Below, in pieces: positions 41,951 to 50,904 of a stretch of 64,000 nucleotides of DNA. The stretch comes from JAJRTE01 sp964418585 (GTDB taxonomy: Bacteria > Myxococcota_A > UBA796 > JAJRTE01): contig CAYQMG010000137.1 in NCBI GenBank assembly GCA_964418585.1, forward strand, positions 17,033 through 81,032, read 5' to 3'. The position numbers and the translations under genes were made by a program. A model generated the notes under the pieces. The model had not been told where the DNA came from. It did not search any database and saw only the letters and a program-made list of their open reading frames with translations. Position 1 is the stretch's first letter, and every line of letters begins with the position of its first letter.

Positions 41951-43381
41951 ATGGCAGACCTCAAGAAGGAGGAACAGGCGCTCCGGGCCAAGGGGGCGGC
42001 TCGTGTCTCTTCCGGCGGAGGGAGCGGGCGGGGGCGTACCGCGCGCAGAGTACATCAGGCAAGACAGCTCGAGCGCGCGCGCAAGGCAGCAATAGCCCGG
42101 CGCAACGAAGCGGTTCGTAGAGGCGCCCCCGTTCCGAGGCGCCCTTTGCCCCCGAAGCCCTCCGAGGTCGCGGCCGGAGGGGCGGCGGCCACCGCGGAGA
42201 TGGCGCGGCGGCAGAAAGCCGAGGCCTTGATGCGGCGGCTCAAGGCCCAACCCAGGCGGACCGGAACCCCGATCAAGGCGGCTGCCGTGTCGCCCTTGCG
42301 GCGGCTGATCAGTCGTGTTGACATTCCTTTTGTCACCCGGACAGTTTCCGATCGGGACTTGATGGTTTTCACCCGGCAGTTCGCCACCATGATCAATGCC
42401 GGACTTCCCCTGGTCCAGAGTCTGGCCATCCAGTGTCTCCAGGTGCCGAACCCCCTGTTTCGAGAACAGTTGACCGTGGTCAAGGAGCGGGTCCAGTCCG
42501 GGTCCACCCTGGCTGGCGCACTCAAGAAGTTTCCCAAGACCTTTGACCCGTTGTACGTGAATCTGATCGCCGCAGGCGAAATGGGGGGCGTGCTGGACGA
42601 AATCCTCCTCCGCCTGGCCGTGCACATCGAAAAGTCGTCTCAACTCAAGCGCCAGGTCAAGGCCGCCCTGGTCTATCCCGCCGCCATCGTGACCGTGGCC
42701 ATCTCCGTACTCATCCTCCTGCTCCTCAAGGTGGTCCCGGTCTTTCAGCGGATGTTCCTGGGCGTGGGCACCGAGATTCCCGCTCCAACCCAGGCGATCA
42801 TCGACCTGTCCTACTTCGTCAAGACGAACTTCCTCGGCATCTCGGTGGTCATCCTGGGCCTCATCGTCCTGTTCATCGCATTCTACAACATCTCGTTCGG
42901 CCGGACCTTGATCGACCGGATGATGCTCAAGGCTCCGGTACTTGGAGACATCGTCACCAAGATCGAGGTGGCCCGCTTCGCCAGGACCCTGAACACCATG
43001 CTGGCGTCTGGCGTGTCCATCATCGATGCGCTCGAGGTGAGCGCCCGGGCAGCGACAAACATTCACGTGAGGCGTGCCATCGCGTCGGCGATGAAAGGAG
43101 TCACCGAGGGCAAGATGCTTGGCCGGCGCCTGGCCGGGTCGAAGATCATACCCGGGCTGGTGTGTCAAATGATCACGGTGGGAGAGGCGACAGGCGCGCT
43201 GGACACCATGTTGGCCAAGCTGGCGGATTTCTACGAAGGTGAGGTAGAAACCGCGGTCGGCGCCCTGGTCTCGCTCATCGAACCAGCACTGATGATATTC
43301 CTGGGCCTGGTGGTGGGCGGGTTGCTCATCGCCATGTACATGCCCATCTTCATCATGGCCGGTGCGGTAGGCGGGGTGTGA
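41951..43381 (+). CDS. PilC/GspF-type inner-membrane platform protein
   Basis: 476 residues from the ATG at 41951 (GGAGG upstream). Two T2SSF domains with three hydrophobic helices (AAIVTVAISVLILLLLKVV, ISVVILGLIVLFIAFYNI and the C-terminal ALMIFLGLVVGGLLIAMYM) are typical of the platform protein of type IV pili or type II secretion. FTRQFATMINAGLPLVQSL and FARTLNTMLASGVSIIDAL are the paired domain starts, and FYEGEVETAVGALVSLIEP the conserved end region. The first ~110 residues form a basic Arg/Lys/Ala-rich extension longer than in usual ~405-residue PilC. No other pilus or secretion genes lie nearby, so the rest of the machine is elsewhere. Confidence 0.92.
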   Translation: MADLKKEEQALRAKGAARVSSGGGSGRGRTARRVHQARQLERARKAAIARRNEAVRRGAPVPRRPLPPKPSEVAAGGAAATAEMARRQKAEALMRRLKAQPRRTGTPIKAAAVSPLRRLISRVDIPFVTRTVSDRDLMVFTRQFATMINAGLPLVQSLAIQCLQVPNPLFREQLTVVKERVQSGSTLAGALKKFPKTFDPLYVNLIAAGEMGGVLDEILLRLAVHIEKSSQLKRQVKAALVYPAAIVTVAISVLILLLLKVVPVFQRMFLGVGTEIPAPTQAIIDLSYFVKTNFLGISVVILGLIVLFIAFYNISFGRTLIDRMMLKAPVLGDIVTKIEVARFARTLNTMLASGVSIIDALEVSARAATNIHVRRAIASAMKGVTEGKMLGRRLAGSKIIPGLVCQMITVGEATGALDTMLAKLADFYEGEVETAVGALVSLIEPALMIFLGLVVGGLLIAMYMPIFIMAGAVGGV

Positions 43382-43461
43382 GGGCGTCCCCTCTTGTGCC
43401 CCCGTCGGTCCAGCCGGTCCCGGTGTGCCTCGGTTCCTGGACCGGCTGCCGGTGCGCCGCC

Positions 43462-43495
43462 GATTCAAGATCTGTGATTCAAGAACTGTGATTTA
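43462..43495. repeat. 14-bp short tandem repeat
   Basis: GATTCAAGATCTGT at 43462 and GATTCAAGAACTGT at 43476, followed by a partial GATTTA, in the gap between two convergent genes. Confidence 0.6.
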
Positions 43496-43564
43496 GGAGT
43501 CGGGTCTCGCCATTCGTCGCTGCCGCTTCCTCGGTTGCCGGTGGGCTTCAGACCGTGGCGGGGA

Positions 43565-44959
43565 TCATTCGCCCGACTCGAGCGCGGTGAGGGCCAGAGC
43601 TGTTGCCTGTCTCGGCCCGGCCACCAGGAGGACCTGGGTCCCGTGTCGGCGCACTGCTCGCACGGTCCCGGACCGCCCCGCACACAGCCTCTCCGGGGCG
43701 ACCGCGCCCAGAGCCTGCTCGAATTCGGTCGCGTCTTGAGGGGTATCCCACACGGTGCGCCAGACGAGGAGAAGGCCTTGTTCCGGGTGACGGAGCACGA
43801 CGTACTGGTCCCCACCCCAGCCCGCCGCTGCCTGGACCTTGACCCCCCGGTTGTGCTCGTCAAAGAATACGAGCACCCCTGCCTCTCCAAGCGTGTTGCG
43901 AAAGACCTCGGTCCAGGGTGGGTCCAGGCGCTGGGCCAGGTCGGGAAGCGTGACCTGTCGGGGTTCTTCTCGAGGCGGTACGAGCTTCTCCGGGTGGAGT
44001 ACCTGTTCAGTGGAAGTGGGCGGGTTCTGAAACAGGGCGTCCACCCCCGCCCATCCCTGGGCCGCCTGAACCCTGTGGATACAGTACTGGCCTTTCAAAT
44101 AGGGCTCCTGGAGTCCCCAGAACAGGTATCCGGGCACCGACGACAGGGCCTCCACTGCCCGACGCACATCGTCCCCATCGGGGCCGGGCGGTTGGCTGGA
44201 CAGGGCATTGGTCATCAGGCGTTCCCTGCTGAGGACCCGGAGGGACTGGAAGAACGCTTCCCGCTTCTCCAGGGACAGGGGGTGGCTCCCGTTGTCCTCC
44301 CGGGTCAGGTAGTCCATGGTCATCAGGTAGCTTGCCTCCCCCTCGTAGAGGTATGGAAGGGTTGCCCGTCGATCTTCGTTGGCACTGGCCAGGGCTGCGT
44401 CGCGCATGGCGCCGAGGTCGAAGTACTGGTCCTGGAGAGCGTGGGCCAGTTCGTGGATCAGCAGCACCTCGAGCTGGGCATCGGGCAGGTTGCTTCTGAG
44501 CACGTAGAACGTGTCCGCGTCCGGGTCGTAATACGCCCCTGCCTGGCTCACGTAGAGGTCCTCCAGGCCCTTTCTCAGATCATAGCCGGGGGGGAGCAGG
44601 CCGAAAGCCTGCAGGGCGATTGATTCCTTTTCCGCAAGCTCCGGGGGTAACTGCGCGCGAAGTTCCCGGTCCACATAGGCGCGAAAGTCTGCTTCGTCCT
44701 GAAGGACCACCGGGACTGGATGCTTGAACTTCTTGCCCCGGAGCGCTTCGAGCCGCGCGGTTGCCCTGGCCGCCATGGCGCGAATGGCCTCGATCCGGGC
44801 GGTGCCGGGCGTGGCGATGGACTCGGTGGCTGCCTGTGGGTCACCGGGGCGCGGCGTCTGCCCGTCTCGAGCCTGGGCGTTGGCGGTTGCCCATGAGACC
44901 GGCAGGAGGAGCAGCAACGAGAAGACGAGGGACCTGAAGCTGACGGAGCGGTGGATCAT
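43565..44959 (-). CDS. Secreted zinc metallopeptidase (HEXXH, gluzincin-like)
   Basis: 464 residues from the ATG at 44959; a longer frame to 45055 lacks sense. A signal peptide ends near TANAQA. The zinc motif HELAH is at residues 169-173 (LIHELAHALQDQYFDL), and the segment PYLYEGEAS (~202-210) supplies a possible third Glu ligand 33-35 residues later, as in gluzincins. The remainder is helical, then beta-rich. It resembles uncharacterised delta-proteobacterial putative metallopeptidases; substrate unknown. The gene is divergent from the quinone oxidoreductase. Confidence 0.78.
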   Translation of the reverse strand: MIHRSVSFRSLVFSLLLLLPVSWATANAQARDGQTPRPGDPQAATESIATPGTARIEAIRAMAARATARLEALRGKKFKHPVPVVLQDEADFRAYVDRELRAQLPPELAEKESIALQAFGLLPPGYDLRKGLEDLYVSQAGAYYDPDADTFYVLRSNLPDAQLEVLLIHELAHALQDQYFDLGAMRDAALASANEDRRATLPYLYEGEASYLMTMDYLTREDNGSHPLSLEKREAFFQSLRVLSRERLMTNALSSQPPGPDGDDVRRAVEALSSVPGYLFWGLQEPYLKGQYCIHRVQAAQGWAGVDALFQNPPTSTEQVLHPEKLVPPREEPRQVTLPDLAQRLDPPWTEVFRNTLGEAGVLVFFDEHNRGVKVQAAAGWGGDQYVVLRHPEQGLLLVWRTVWDTPQDATEFEQALGAVAPERLCAGRSGTVRAVRRHGTQVLLVAGPRQATALALTALESGE

Positions 44960-45123
44960 GGTGCGCCTTGTGTCTGGCAAGGGGTACCCGACCCCGGCGG
45001 GGACGGGCCTCCAGTTGGTGTTTCGGGGCGACAATCTGCAGGGGTCATTGTACACTAACCCGCTGGAGTCGAGGGGAACGAATTTTGGATCGAATCGCTT
45101 CCAGCAGGAGGAGAGGGACCAGG

Positions 45124-46104
45124 ATGAAAGCAGTGGTGATCACGCGATTCGGTGGACCCGAGGTACTGGAAATTCAGGAGCGGGCCACGCCTCGAGCAGG
45201 ACCGGGGCAGGTACTGGTGGCGGTCCGGGCCGTTGGTCTGAACCGTGCGGATCTGCTGCAGCGTCGCGGGCGCTATCCGGCTCCGCCGGGCGTACCTGCG
45301 GACATTCCTGGGCTGGAGTATGCCGGTACGGTGCTCGAGGTCGGTTCGGGGGTGACCGGGCGTCAGGCGGGCGACCGGGTGATGGGGATCGTGGGCGGCG
45401 GCGCGTTCGCCGAGTACGTGGTGGTGCACGAACGGGAGACCTTGCCGATACCTCGAGTCCTTTCATTCGAGCAGGCCGCGGCGATTCCCGAGGCGTTCAT
45501 CACGGCGTTCGACGCTCTCTGTTTGCAGTGTCGCATGGAGGTGGGCGATCGGATCGTGGTTCACGCCGTTGGGAGCGGCGTGGGTACGGCGGCCATCCAG
45601 TTGGCCCGGGCTTCCGGTTGTGTGACGGTGGGGACTTCGAGAACGCCGGACAAGCTCAAGGCTGCCGTGGGCCTTGGCCTGGACCATCCCGTACTGGTGG
45701 AGGATGACCGTTTCCTCGATCAGGCGCTCGGGGTTCTCGAGGGTCGTCGGGCCGACATCGTGATGGACTTCGTGGGGGCTCCCTATCTTGACCAGAACCT
45801 GAACCTGCTCAGGACCGGCGGTCAACTCGTTCTGGTCGGCCTGATGGGGGGGGGTCGAGGGGAGTTGCCGATGGGCACCTTGCTGACCCGGCGGCTTCAA
45901 ATCCGTGGAACGACCCTGCGGACCCGACCGTTGGAGGAGAAGATTCGGCTCGCCCGGGCGTTCGAGGCGCGAATCCTCCCCATGTTTGACACTGCCACGC
46001 TTCGACCGGTGCTCGATCGGGTCCTGCCCATGGATGAGGTGCGAAAAGCGCACGAGCAGATGGAGCGGAATCAGACGTTTGGGAAAGTGGTGCTGACGTG
46101 GTGA
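45124..46104 (+). CDS. NAD(P)H:quinone oxidoreductase (zinc-independent MDR, PIG3-like)
   Basis: 326 residues from the ATG at 45124, preceded by GGAGGAGAGGG. Medium-chain reductase family: MKAVVITRFGGPEVLEI, GLNRADLLQRRGRYP, PGLEYAGTV, ASN-type AAIPEAFITAFDAL, the Rossmann motif VGSGVGTAAIQLARASG and, near the C-terminus, LLTRRLQIRGTTLR, which is characteristic of the PIG3/Qor subgroup. Zinc-binding Cys sets of alcohol dehydrogenases are absent. It would reduce quinones or other activated carbonyls with NAD(P)H in the cytoplasm. Convergent with the downstream lipoprotein gene, 33 nt apart. Confidence 0.92.
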   Translation: MKAVVITRFGGPEVLEIQERATPRAGPGQVLVAVRAVGLNRADLLQRRGRYPAPPGVPADIPGLEYAGTVLEVGSGVTGRQAGDRVMGIVGGGAFAEYVVVHERETLPIPRVLSFEQAAAIPEAFITAFDALCLQCRMEVGDRIVVHAVGSGVGTAAIQLARASGCVTVGTSRTPDKLKAAVGLGLDHPVLVEDDRFLDQALGVLEGRRADIVMDFVGAPYLDQNLNLLRTGGQLVLVGLMGGGRGELPMGTLLTRRLQIRGTTLRTRPLEEKIRLARAFEARILPMFDTATLRPVLDRVLPMDEVRKAHEQMERNQTFGKVVLTW

Positions 46105-46137
46105 AGGGTCGGACGGGGGGAGTGGTGGCCGAACGGG

Positions 46138-47289
46138 CTAGAGCACGTCGGTCTGCACGTCGAGCAAGGCGGCCCGGATTCGCCGTGCCTGGTCGCGGTC
46201 TCCCAGCGATTCATACGCATCGGCGAGAGCGTTGAAGGCCTTTTCCAGCATGGACGGAGCAAGGCGCGGGGCCGTGCCGTCCAGCACCGCCTGGACGACC
46301 GGTCCCATGTAGCGCTTCACCTCGAGCGGCTGGGGCGGCCGATGGCGGTTGTAGCGACCGTCGAAGAACTCCACCGACATGTTGGAGCCCAGTGCATACC
46401 GGGCATAGAAGGCCGCGGTGGTGTCGGGGTAGAGGTTGATGATCTGCCGGAGCGCTGCGATACCGTCCTCGAGGTGGTCGCCTTCGCCCCACATCATGAA
46501 CAGGCCCTGTTCGTTGCCTCCCATGAGCAGGTCGGCAGCTTCCTGATCCAGGTCGGTCCCCGGGTTGACCACGATGGTGACCACATTCGAATCCAGCCGT
46601 TCGGCATCGTCGGTGAGGCCGCGGTAGAGGGCCTGGATACGGTACTCACCCACATCGGAGAACATCCATCCGTCCTTGTCGAAGAAGATGGGAATGTCCT
46701 CGGTAGCTGATTCGCCGGGGGCCAGTTCCACGTCCAGAAGGTTGCCCCGGGTGCAGGCGATGGTCACGGGCGAGTAGCCCATGAGGCGTCCGGAAGGGCC
46801 GGTGATGATGAAGCGGTTGTACTGGAACTGCGGGTCCAACTTGGTGGGAAGCACCTTCACATAGTCGGACACGTTTTCGATGGTGGCCCGGACGATGACC
46901 GGTTCTCCGATCACGTAGTCGGTCTTGGGGGTGGAGATGGTGAACCGAAGTCCTTCGGACAGGGGCACTTGCTGGTGCTCCTCGATGATATGACGGGCAA
47001 AGGATTCGGGGTCGTACGCAGGCACGTTCGGGGTTCGAATGGCCTTGCCCAGATTCTTGGTGGATTCGTGGTACGCGATGGCCGCCTCCGACGCCTGGTC
47101 CAGGTCCCGAACCACGAACCGGTCCGGAGCGGTCGCCAGACGCCCCGCCGCGACCGCGTCATTCAGCACCGACACGGCCTCGTCCTGCACGCGCACCGCC
47201 TCGGCACTTTCCTGGTCGCTCGATTGACATCCCAGTATCAACACGCCCGCAATGGCAAGTCCACGGGTCAAACTTCGTATGGCTTTCAT
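46138..47289 (-). CDS. Lipoprotein of unknown function
   Basis: 383 residues from the ATG at 47289 (GGGAAGAG upstream), which gives a lipoprotein signal ending LILGC; an earlier in-frame start would bury it. Residues ~20-70 look like a coiled-coil or helical stretch. The middle is an Ig-like beta domain (PVIVRATIENVSDYVKVLP, then APGESATEDIPIFFDKDG). The C-terminal ~120 residues contain a TPR-like pair (IINLYPDTTAAFYARYALG and AFNALADAYESLGDRDQAR). No known family recognised. The 3' end of the metzincin-like protease gene begins 56 nt upstream in the same direction; the two may be cotranscribed. Confidence 0.75.
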   Translation of the reverse strand: MKAIRSLTRGLAIAGVLILGCQSSDQESAEAVRVQDEAVSVLNDAVAAGRLATAPDRFVVRDLDQASEAAIAYHESTKNLGKAIRTPNVPAYDPESFARHIIEEHQQVPLSEGLRFTISTPKTDYVIGEPVIVRATIENVSDYVKVLPTKLDPQFQYNRFIITGPSGRLMGYSPVTIACTRGNLLDVELAPGESATEDIPIFFDKDGWMFSDVGEYRIQALYRGLTDDAERLDSNVVTIVVNPGTDLDQEAADLLMGGNEQGLFMMWGEGDHLEDGIAALRQIINLYPDTTAAFYARYALGSNMSVEFFDGRYNRHRPPQPLEVKRYMGPVVQAVLDGTAPRLAPSMLEKAFNALADAYESLGDRDQARRIRAALLDVQTDVL

Positions 47290-47344
47290 GCTCTCTTCCC
47301 TCATCTCGATTGGGTTGCGTTCCTGTTTTCCCACCATGGACTGT

Positions 47345-48874
47345 CTACTGATTGAAGCAGCAGAACCACCGACACGACGTGCTCACGTGCTTCGAGGCAT
47401 GCGCATCGGTCATGTTGTAGGAGCCATTGGTGGTGAAGTCCACCCCGTGCCCCGGCCGCGACCACTGCTCGGCCTCGCTGGACATCGTGTAGATGCTGCC
47501 GGTGCTGAACGTCCAGTAGTTGGTGTTGTTGAACGCATATCCCATGATCGAGGAGCCTTTCTTGAACTTGGACATGGGAACTCGACCAGGACAGAAGTCC
47601 TCGTGATGCTGGTTGTACACGTGCCCGGTCTCATGGGTCATGCTCAGCAAGAGTTCGGCCTGCATGGAATCCCCTTCCGGCCACGACGTATCATGAGCCT
47701 CATAGAAGACCGCGCAACCCTGACGCGGCTTCCCGTCCGTGTTCGTGGAGCCGTCGTCGAACATGATGCCCAGCACCCCCATGCCGCTCGACGACTTGAT
47801 TACGGTTCCCACCCAGCTATACCACTGGCTCGTGGAGTCCTGATATTCGTAGGTCTTGTTGGCCAGCATGATACTGTGCAATTCGGCGTTCGTGGTGGAC
47901 GAGTCATTCGCAATGTTCGACTTGTCCTGCTTCACGTCCAAAATGTTGATCCCGGCCGTCGCAAATCCACTCTGCATCGAACGATACTCGTCGTACACGG
48001 TCGTGCCGTCTTCGATGAACGAGACCGAGGTCATCTTGTCCTGCTCCACGAGCGCGTTCACCCGGTATGCCGCACGCGCGTACATGTCCGGCCCGGTGAG
48101 CCCGCTGCTCACATCGTGCAGAACGGTTTCGTACCAGAGCACGAAATCGACCGTCCGGCCCTGCCGTTCCAGGGACTCGCCGTCCACCAGGTCCCGAGGA
48201 TGCGTGTCGGCCTCGCCCGGGTGGAACGCCACGGTGTAGACGCGAGCACCGTCCGCCGGGTTGGGTTCGAGCTGAAGTTGCGTCCCTTCCAGGTAGCTGT
48301 TCAGGTCGATGATTCCATACGCACGATCCCCGAGCGCCACCACCGACTCCGTCAGCACCGGCGTCATGTCAGCACCGTCCAGCAGGGCAGGCCGCGTCCC
48401 GGTCCGGCTCCCAACGTCCGGATCGAGCCGCCAGAAGAAGTGATAGTCACCGGTTGGACCCTCGAACTGGACCCATGCAGAAACCTGCGAATCATCGCTG
48501 CCTTCGTCCGCCTGATCCACCAGCGTGTAGGCAATACGCGCAGTCACGGTGCCTTCCGACACAGGAACCGCATAGGTCGCAACCACCTGGGCAAATCCAT
48601 CGGCCTCCATCAAGGCGGGGCCCGCCACTCGGTAGGCATCCTTGAACTCGTATTTCTGTCCGTTCAGCTCGAAGAACGGGGTCGACGCACTGTAGAGCAT
48701 GCTCTGACCCCTCAACGACACCTCGGACACCTCCAGTCCATCGTTGTCCGTGGGAAGTACCGATGGAAACGACCACTGCTGGGTGGACCCCATCGCTGCA
48801 CCAGCACCCAGGAGCAGCGGCACCGCCAGCACCCCGGTTGCCACGCATTTCAAACTCGCACGCAATCTTGACAT
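47345..48874 (-). CDS. Secreted metzincin-like metallopeptidase
   Basis: 509 residues from the ATG at 48874 with GAGGAGG upstream; a signal peptide ends near GAAMGS. The zinc site is HETGHVYNQHH at residues 414-424, an HEXXHXXNXXH pattern in which Asn replaces the metzincin Gly. It is followed 20 residues later by SSIMGY (Met444, Tyr446), a plausible Met-turn. The first ~400 residues form beta-rich domains without a recognised name. The C-terminus ends in a Cys cluster (CRWFCC). Metzincins of this kind degrade extracellular protein. A promoter-like site is at 49043-49070 and the leader is ~160 nt. Confidence 0.75.
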   Translation of the reverse strand: MSRLRASLKCVATGVLAVPLLLGAGAAMGSTQQWSFPSVLPTDNDGLEVSEVSLRGQSMLYSASTPFFELNGQKYEFKDAYRVAGPALMEADGFAQVVATYAVPVSEGTVTARIAYTLVDQADEGSDDSQVSAWVQFEGPTGDYHFFWRLDPDVGSRTGTRPALLDGADMTPVLTESVVALGDRAYGIIDLNSYLEGTQLQLEPNPADGARVYTVAFHPGEADTHPRDLVDGESLERQGRTVDFVLWYETVLHDVSSGLTGPDMYARAAYRVNALVEQDKMTSVSFIEDGTTVYDEYRSMQSGFATAGINILDVKQDKSNIANDSSTTNAELHSIMLANKTYEYQDSTSQWYSWVGTVIKSSSGMGVLGIMFDDGSTNTDGKPRQGCAVFYEAHDTSWPEGDSMQAELLLSMTHETGHVYNQHHEDFCPGRVPMSKFKKGSSIMGYAFNNTNYWTFSTGSIYTMSSEAEQWSRPGHGVDFTTNGSYNMTDAHASKHVSTSCRWFCCFNQ

Positions 48875-49042
48875 CTGGTGACCTCCTCAGCCCGGGACCC
48901 CGTCACCACCGGCCTGTCCGGCAGCAGCAGGTACCCCTCGTCCGATGTTGCCAACACAACCTCGAGTCGACGGCCGGACGCTGCCCCCGTGGTCGCGACG
49001 GCAGCGCGGACACAGCTTCGCATCGCTGTCCGGCTACAGTCC

Positions 49043-49070
49043 AACATAGCATCGTATTTTCGTATGTAAA
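49043..49070 (-). promoter_or_regulatory. Sigma-70-type promoter candidate for the metzincin-like gene
   Basis: On the minus strand: TTTACA (49070-49065, 5 of 6), 16-nt spacer, TATGTT (49048-49043, 4 of 6), within a local AT-rich island. Confidence 0.5.
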
Positions 49071-49143
49071 CAAGTCCGGAACTCCCGGGTCAAACCGCTG
49101 TGCCAACCGGGAGCGCACAGGGACATCCGTAGGGCTTGCTCCC

Positions 49144-49178
49144 TGGACACGGACTGACCTCGAGGATAGGATCTATCC
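49144..49178 (+). promoter_or_regulatory. Promoter candidate with palindrome over the -10
   Basis: TGGACA (49144-49149), 17-nt spacer, TAGGAT (49167-49172). The -10 is embedded in the palindrome GGATAG-GAT-CTATCC (49164-49178), which could be a repressor site. Confidence 0.4.
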
Positions 49179-49238
49179 AGGGCGCCCGGCTGTCAGGCCG
49201 GGGGCTGTCCGTCGCACAAAAAAACCAGGAGTGTCGCC

Positions 49239-50390
49239 ATGAATCACGTTCCCGCTCGCTTCTTCTCCCTCGGGTTCCCATTGATAGCTGCTTCCTTGCT
49301 TTGCTCCACAAGCGCCTTCGCCGACCCCTGCCGGGTCACCGCAACCGACGCTTTCCTCGGCGTCGATGCCTCGGGTACACCCGGGCACCTGGGCGTCCAG
49401 GCTCGAGTCAAAACCTTCCCCAACGACGGCTACCTGGCTGCCATGGGCGGAAAACCCGTGGCCGGCGTCCGCTTGCAGTTCCAGGTCATCTTCCCGGACG
49501 AAAGCGGATTGTGGGCGCTCGGGGAAGCCACCACCAACCGGGCAGGTTGGGCCGCCCTGGATCTCACGCCCCTGTACGGCCGGGATGAACAGGGATTCTA
49601 TCTCCTGGCCGGTGAACCCGGCATGCAGACCAAGCACCGGTTGCGGACCTCCCAGTACATCCAGGTCCTCGTCTGGAGTGTGGACGAGGTGGACCAGTGC
49701 GACGATGGGGAGGTGCTTCCCGACGTGTACGGCTCCATGTATTTCCGTCATCCGCTGGACACCTCTCCGATACTCTTTTCCGATTTCGATGACACCCTGT
49801 TCAATAGCTCGGACTTGGTGGACATCTTCCGAACCCTGGCTCGAGGCCACTACCTGCTGATTGACAATGCCGTGGTGGATGCCACGCGCAGTTTCCGCAA
49901 TGCCGGCGGGGTGTTCATCGGCGTCACCGCCCAGTTCTCCTCCCTGCGGCCCTTTACCCGCAGCGAGTTGCTCCAGTGGGAGTTCGACGTGGCCTACGAC
50001 AGGCAGAACTACTACTATGACGACGCCGGGTTCGACGGCTCCTACCTGGCGCGCACGCTTACTTACCTTGCCAACAACGAATATCCCGGCACTCGGACCG
50101 GGGCCGACTACGATAGCGACCACTGCGCGTACAAGGTGGAAAAATTCACGCAACTGGTGGACGGTGTGTTCGGCGGCCACTGGGAACAGGTGGTGGGCAT
50201 GATCGGCGACTCCGAGCACAGCGACGGGTGTGCGGCGCGTGAGACCGGGATCCACTGGTACGCGTTGATGGAGGGAAGCGACCGGGTCGAGGATACGAGC
50301 GACCCGGCGAGTTACACGGAGATCCTCGGCGGATGGTCCGAGGCACTCCCCATCCTGTGCGACGACGCCGGCCTGGCCTGCGGATGGTGA
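49239..50390 (+). CDS. Secreted App1-like phosphatase (HAD fold, DUF2183 type)
   Basis: 383 residues; signal peptide MNHVPARFFSLGFPLIAASL ending near AFADP. The N-terminal ~150 residues form a beta domain (Gly/Asp-rich, GWAALDLTPLYG). The catalytic region starts with ILFSDFDDTLF at ~179-188, the DXDXT nucleophile motif (Asp182, Asp184) of haloacid-dehalogenase phosphatases. The later MIGDSEHSDGCA carries the acidic magnesium ligand region, as in the App1 phosphatidate-phosphatase domain. Export is unusual for HAD enzymes but known for App1-like bacterial proteins. Probable substrate: an extracellular phosphate ester or phospholipid; not determined. Confidence 0.78.
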   Translation: MNHVPARFFSLGFPLIAASLLCSTSAFADPCRVTATDAFLGVDASGTPGHLGVQARVKTFPNDGYLAAMGGKPVAGVRLQFQVIFPDESGLWALGEATTNRAGWAALDLTPLYGRDEQGFYLLAGEPGMQTKHRLRTSQYIQVLVWSVDEVDQCDDGEVLPDVYGSMYFRHPLDTSPILFSDFDDTLFNSSDLVDIFRTLARGHYLLIDNAVVDATRSFRNAGGVFIGVTAQFSSLRPFTRSELLQWEFDVAYDRQNYYYDDAGFDGSYLARTLTYLANNEYPGTRTGADYDSDHCAYKVEKFTQLVDGVFGGHWEQVVGMIGDSEHSDGCAARETGIHWYALMEGSDRVEDTSDPASYTEILGGWSEALPILCDDAGLACGW

Positions 50391-50439
50391 CCCGCGCACC
50401 GGCGTTCCCTGAAAGGGGCGACCGGTGTGATCCCGGCCG

Positions 50440-50904
50440 ATGGCAGGCCCGTGCGTGGGACCACTGCTCGATGTGAGGAACGCCGTGCCGGCAGACCGCA
50501 AACACGAATGGAACGCGCCCGAACGACCCTCGAGGGAGGATACTGGACCGCTTCCGGGTGCGTGCGAGCCCGACCTCGAGTCGGACGGCCTGCCGTGGGA
50601 CGACCCGGACAGGGTCGCGGCCATTCCAATCGAGGACGCCATCGACCTCCACACGTTTCGCCCCGGTGAAACAGCCTCGGTGGTGGGCGCATACCTCGAG
50701 GAGGCGCATGCTCGCGGGTTTCGGGAGGTCCGAATCATTCATGGACGGGGCAAGGGGGTGCAGCGACGGATCGTTCGTAGCGCACTGGACCGCCACCCCC
50801 TGGTGACCGGCTTCCAGGACGCGCCGCCCGAACGTGGCGGGTGGGGTGCAACGATCGTGTGGCTCTCTTCTCGTCGAAGCAGCCGGGAGGGTGGTGGACC
50901 TTGA
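50440..50904 (+). CDS. Smr-domain protein
   Basis: 154 residues. The C-terminal ~90 residues form a Smr (small MutS-related) domain: AIDLHTFRPGE (the DLH motif), a helix AYLEEAHARGFREVRIIHG, the catalytic-loop GRGKGVQRRIV, and the end strand GGWGATIVWL. Smr domains occur in MutS2 and in stand-alone proteins and can nick or cleave nucleic acid. The N-terminal ~55 residues are charged and poorly conserved in look; the start may be internal (GTG at 50485 has GAGG before it). The stop overlaps the start of the DNA methyltransferase gene (TTGA), so the two are translationally coupled. Confidence 0.88.
   Translation: MAGPCVGPLLDVRNAVPADRKHEWNAPERPSREDTGPLPGACEPDLESDGLPWDDPDRVAAIPIEDAIDLHTFRPGETASVVGAYLEEAHARGFREVRIIHGRGKGVQRRIVRSALDRHPLVTGFQDAPPERGGWGATIVWLSSRRSSREGGGP

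Larger units (their letters stand above)
48875..49238. other. Divergent intergenic region with two promoters
   Basis: 364 nt between the metzincin-like gene and the phosphatase gene. One promoter-like site in each direction is annotated separately. The right end holds a hairpin CCCGGC-TGTCAG-GCCGGG just before the phosphatase ribosome-binding region. No coding frame supported. Confidence 0.55.

Noticed and set aside
43462..43495. Tandem 14-bp repeat as a possible CRISPR or iteron origin
   Set aside because: Only two full copies, no spacers, no AT-rich region and no replication gene nearby.
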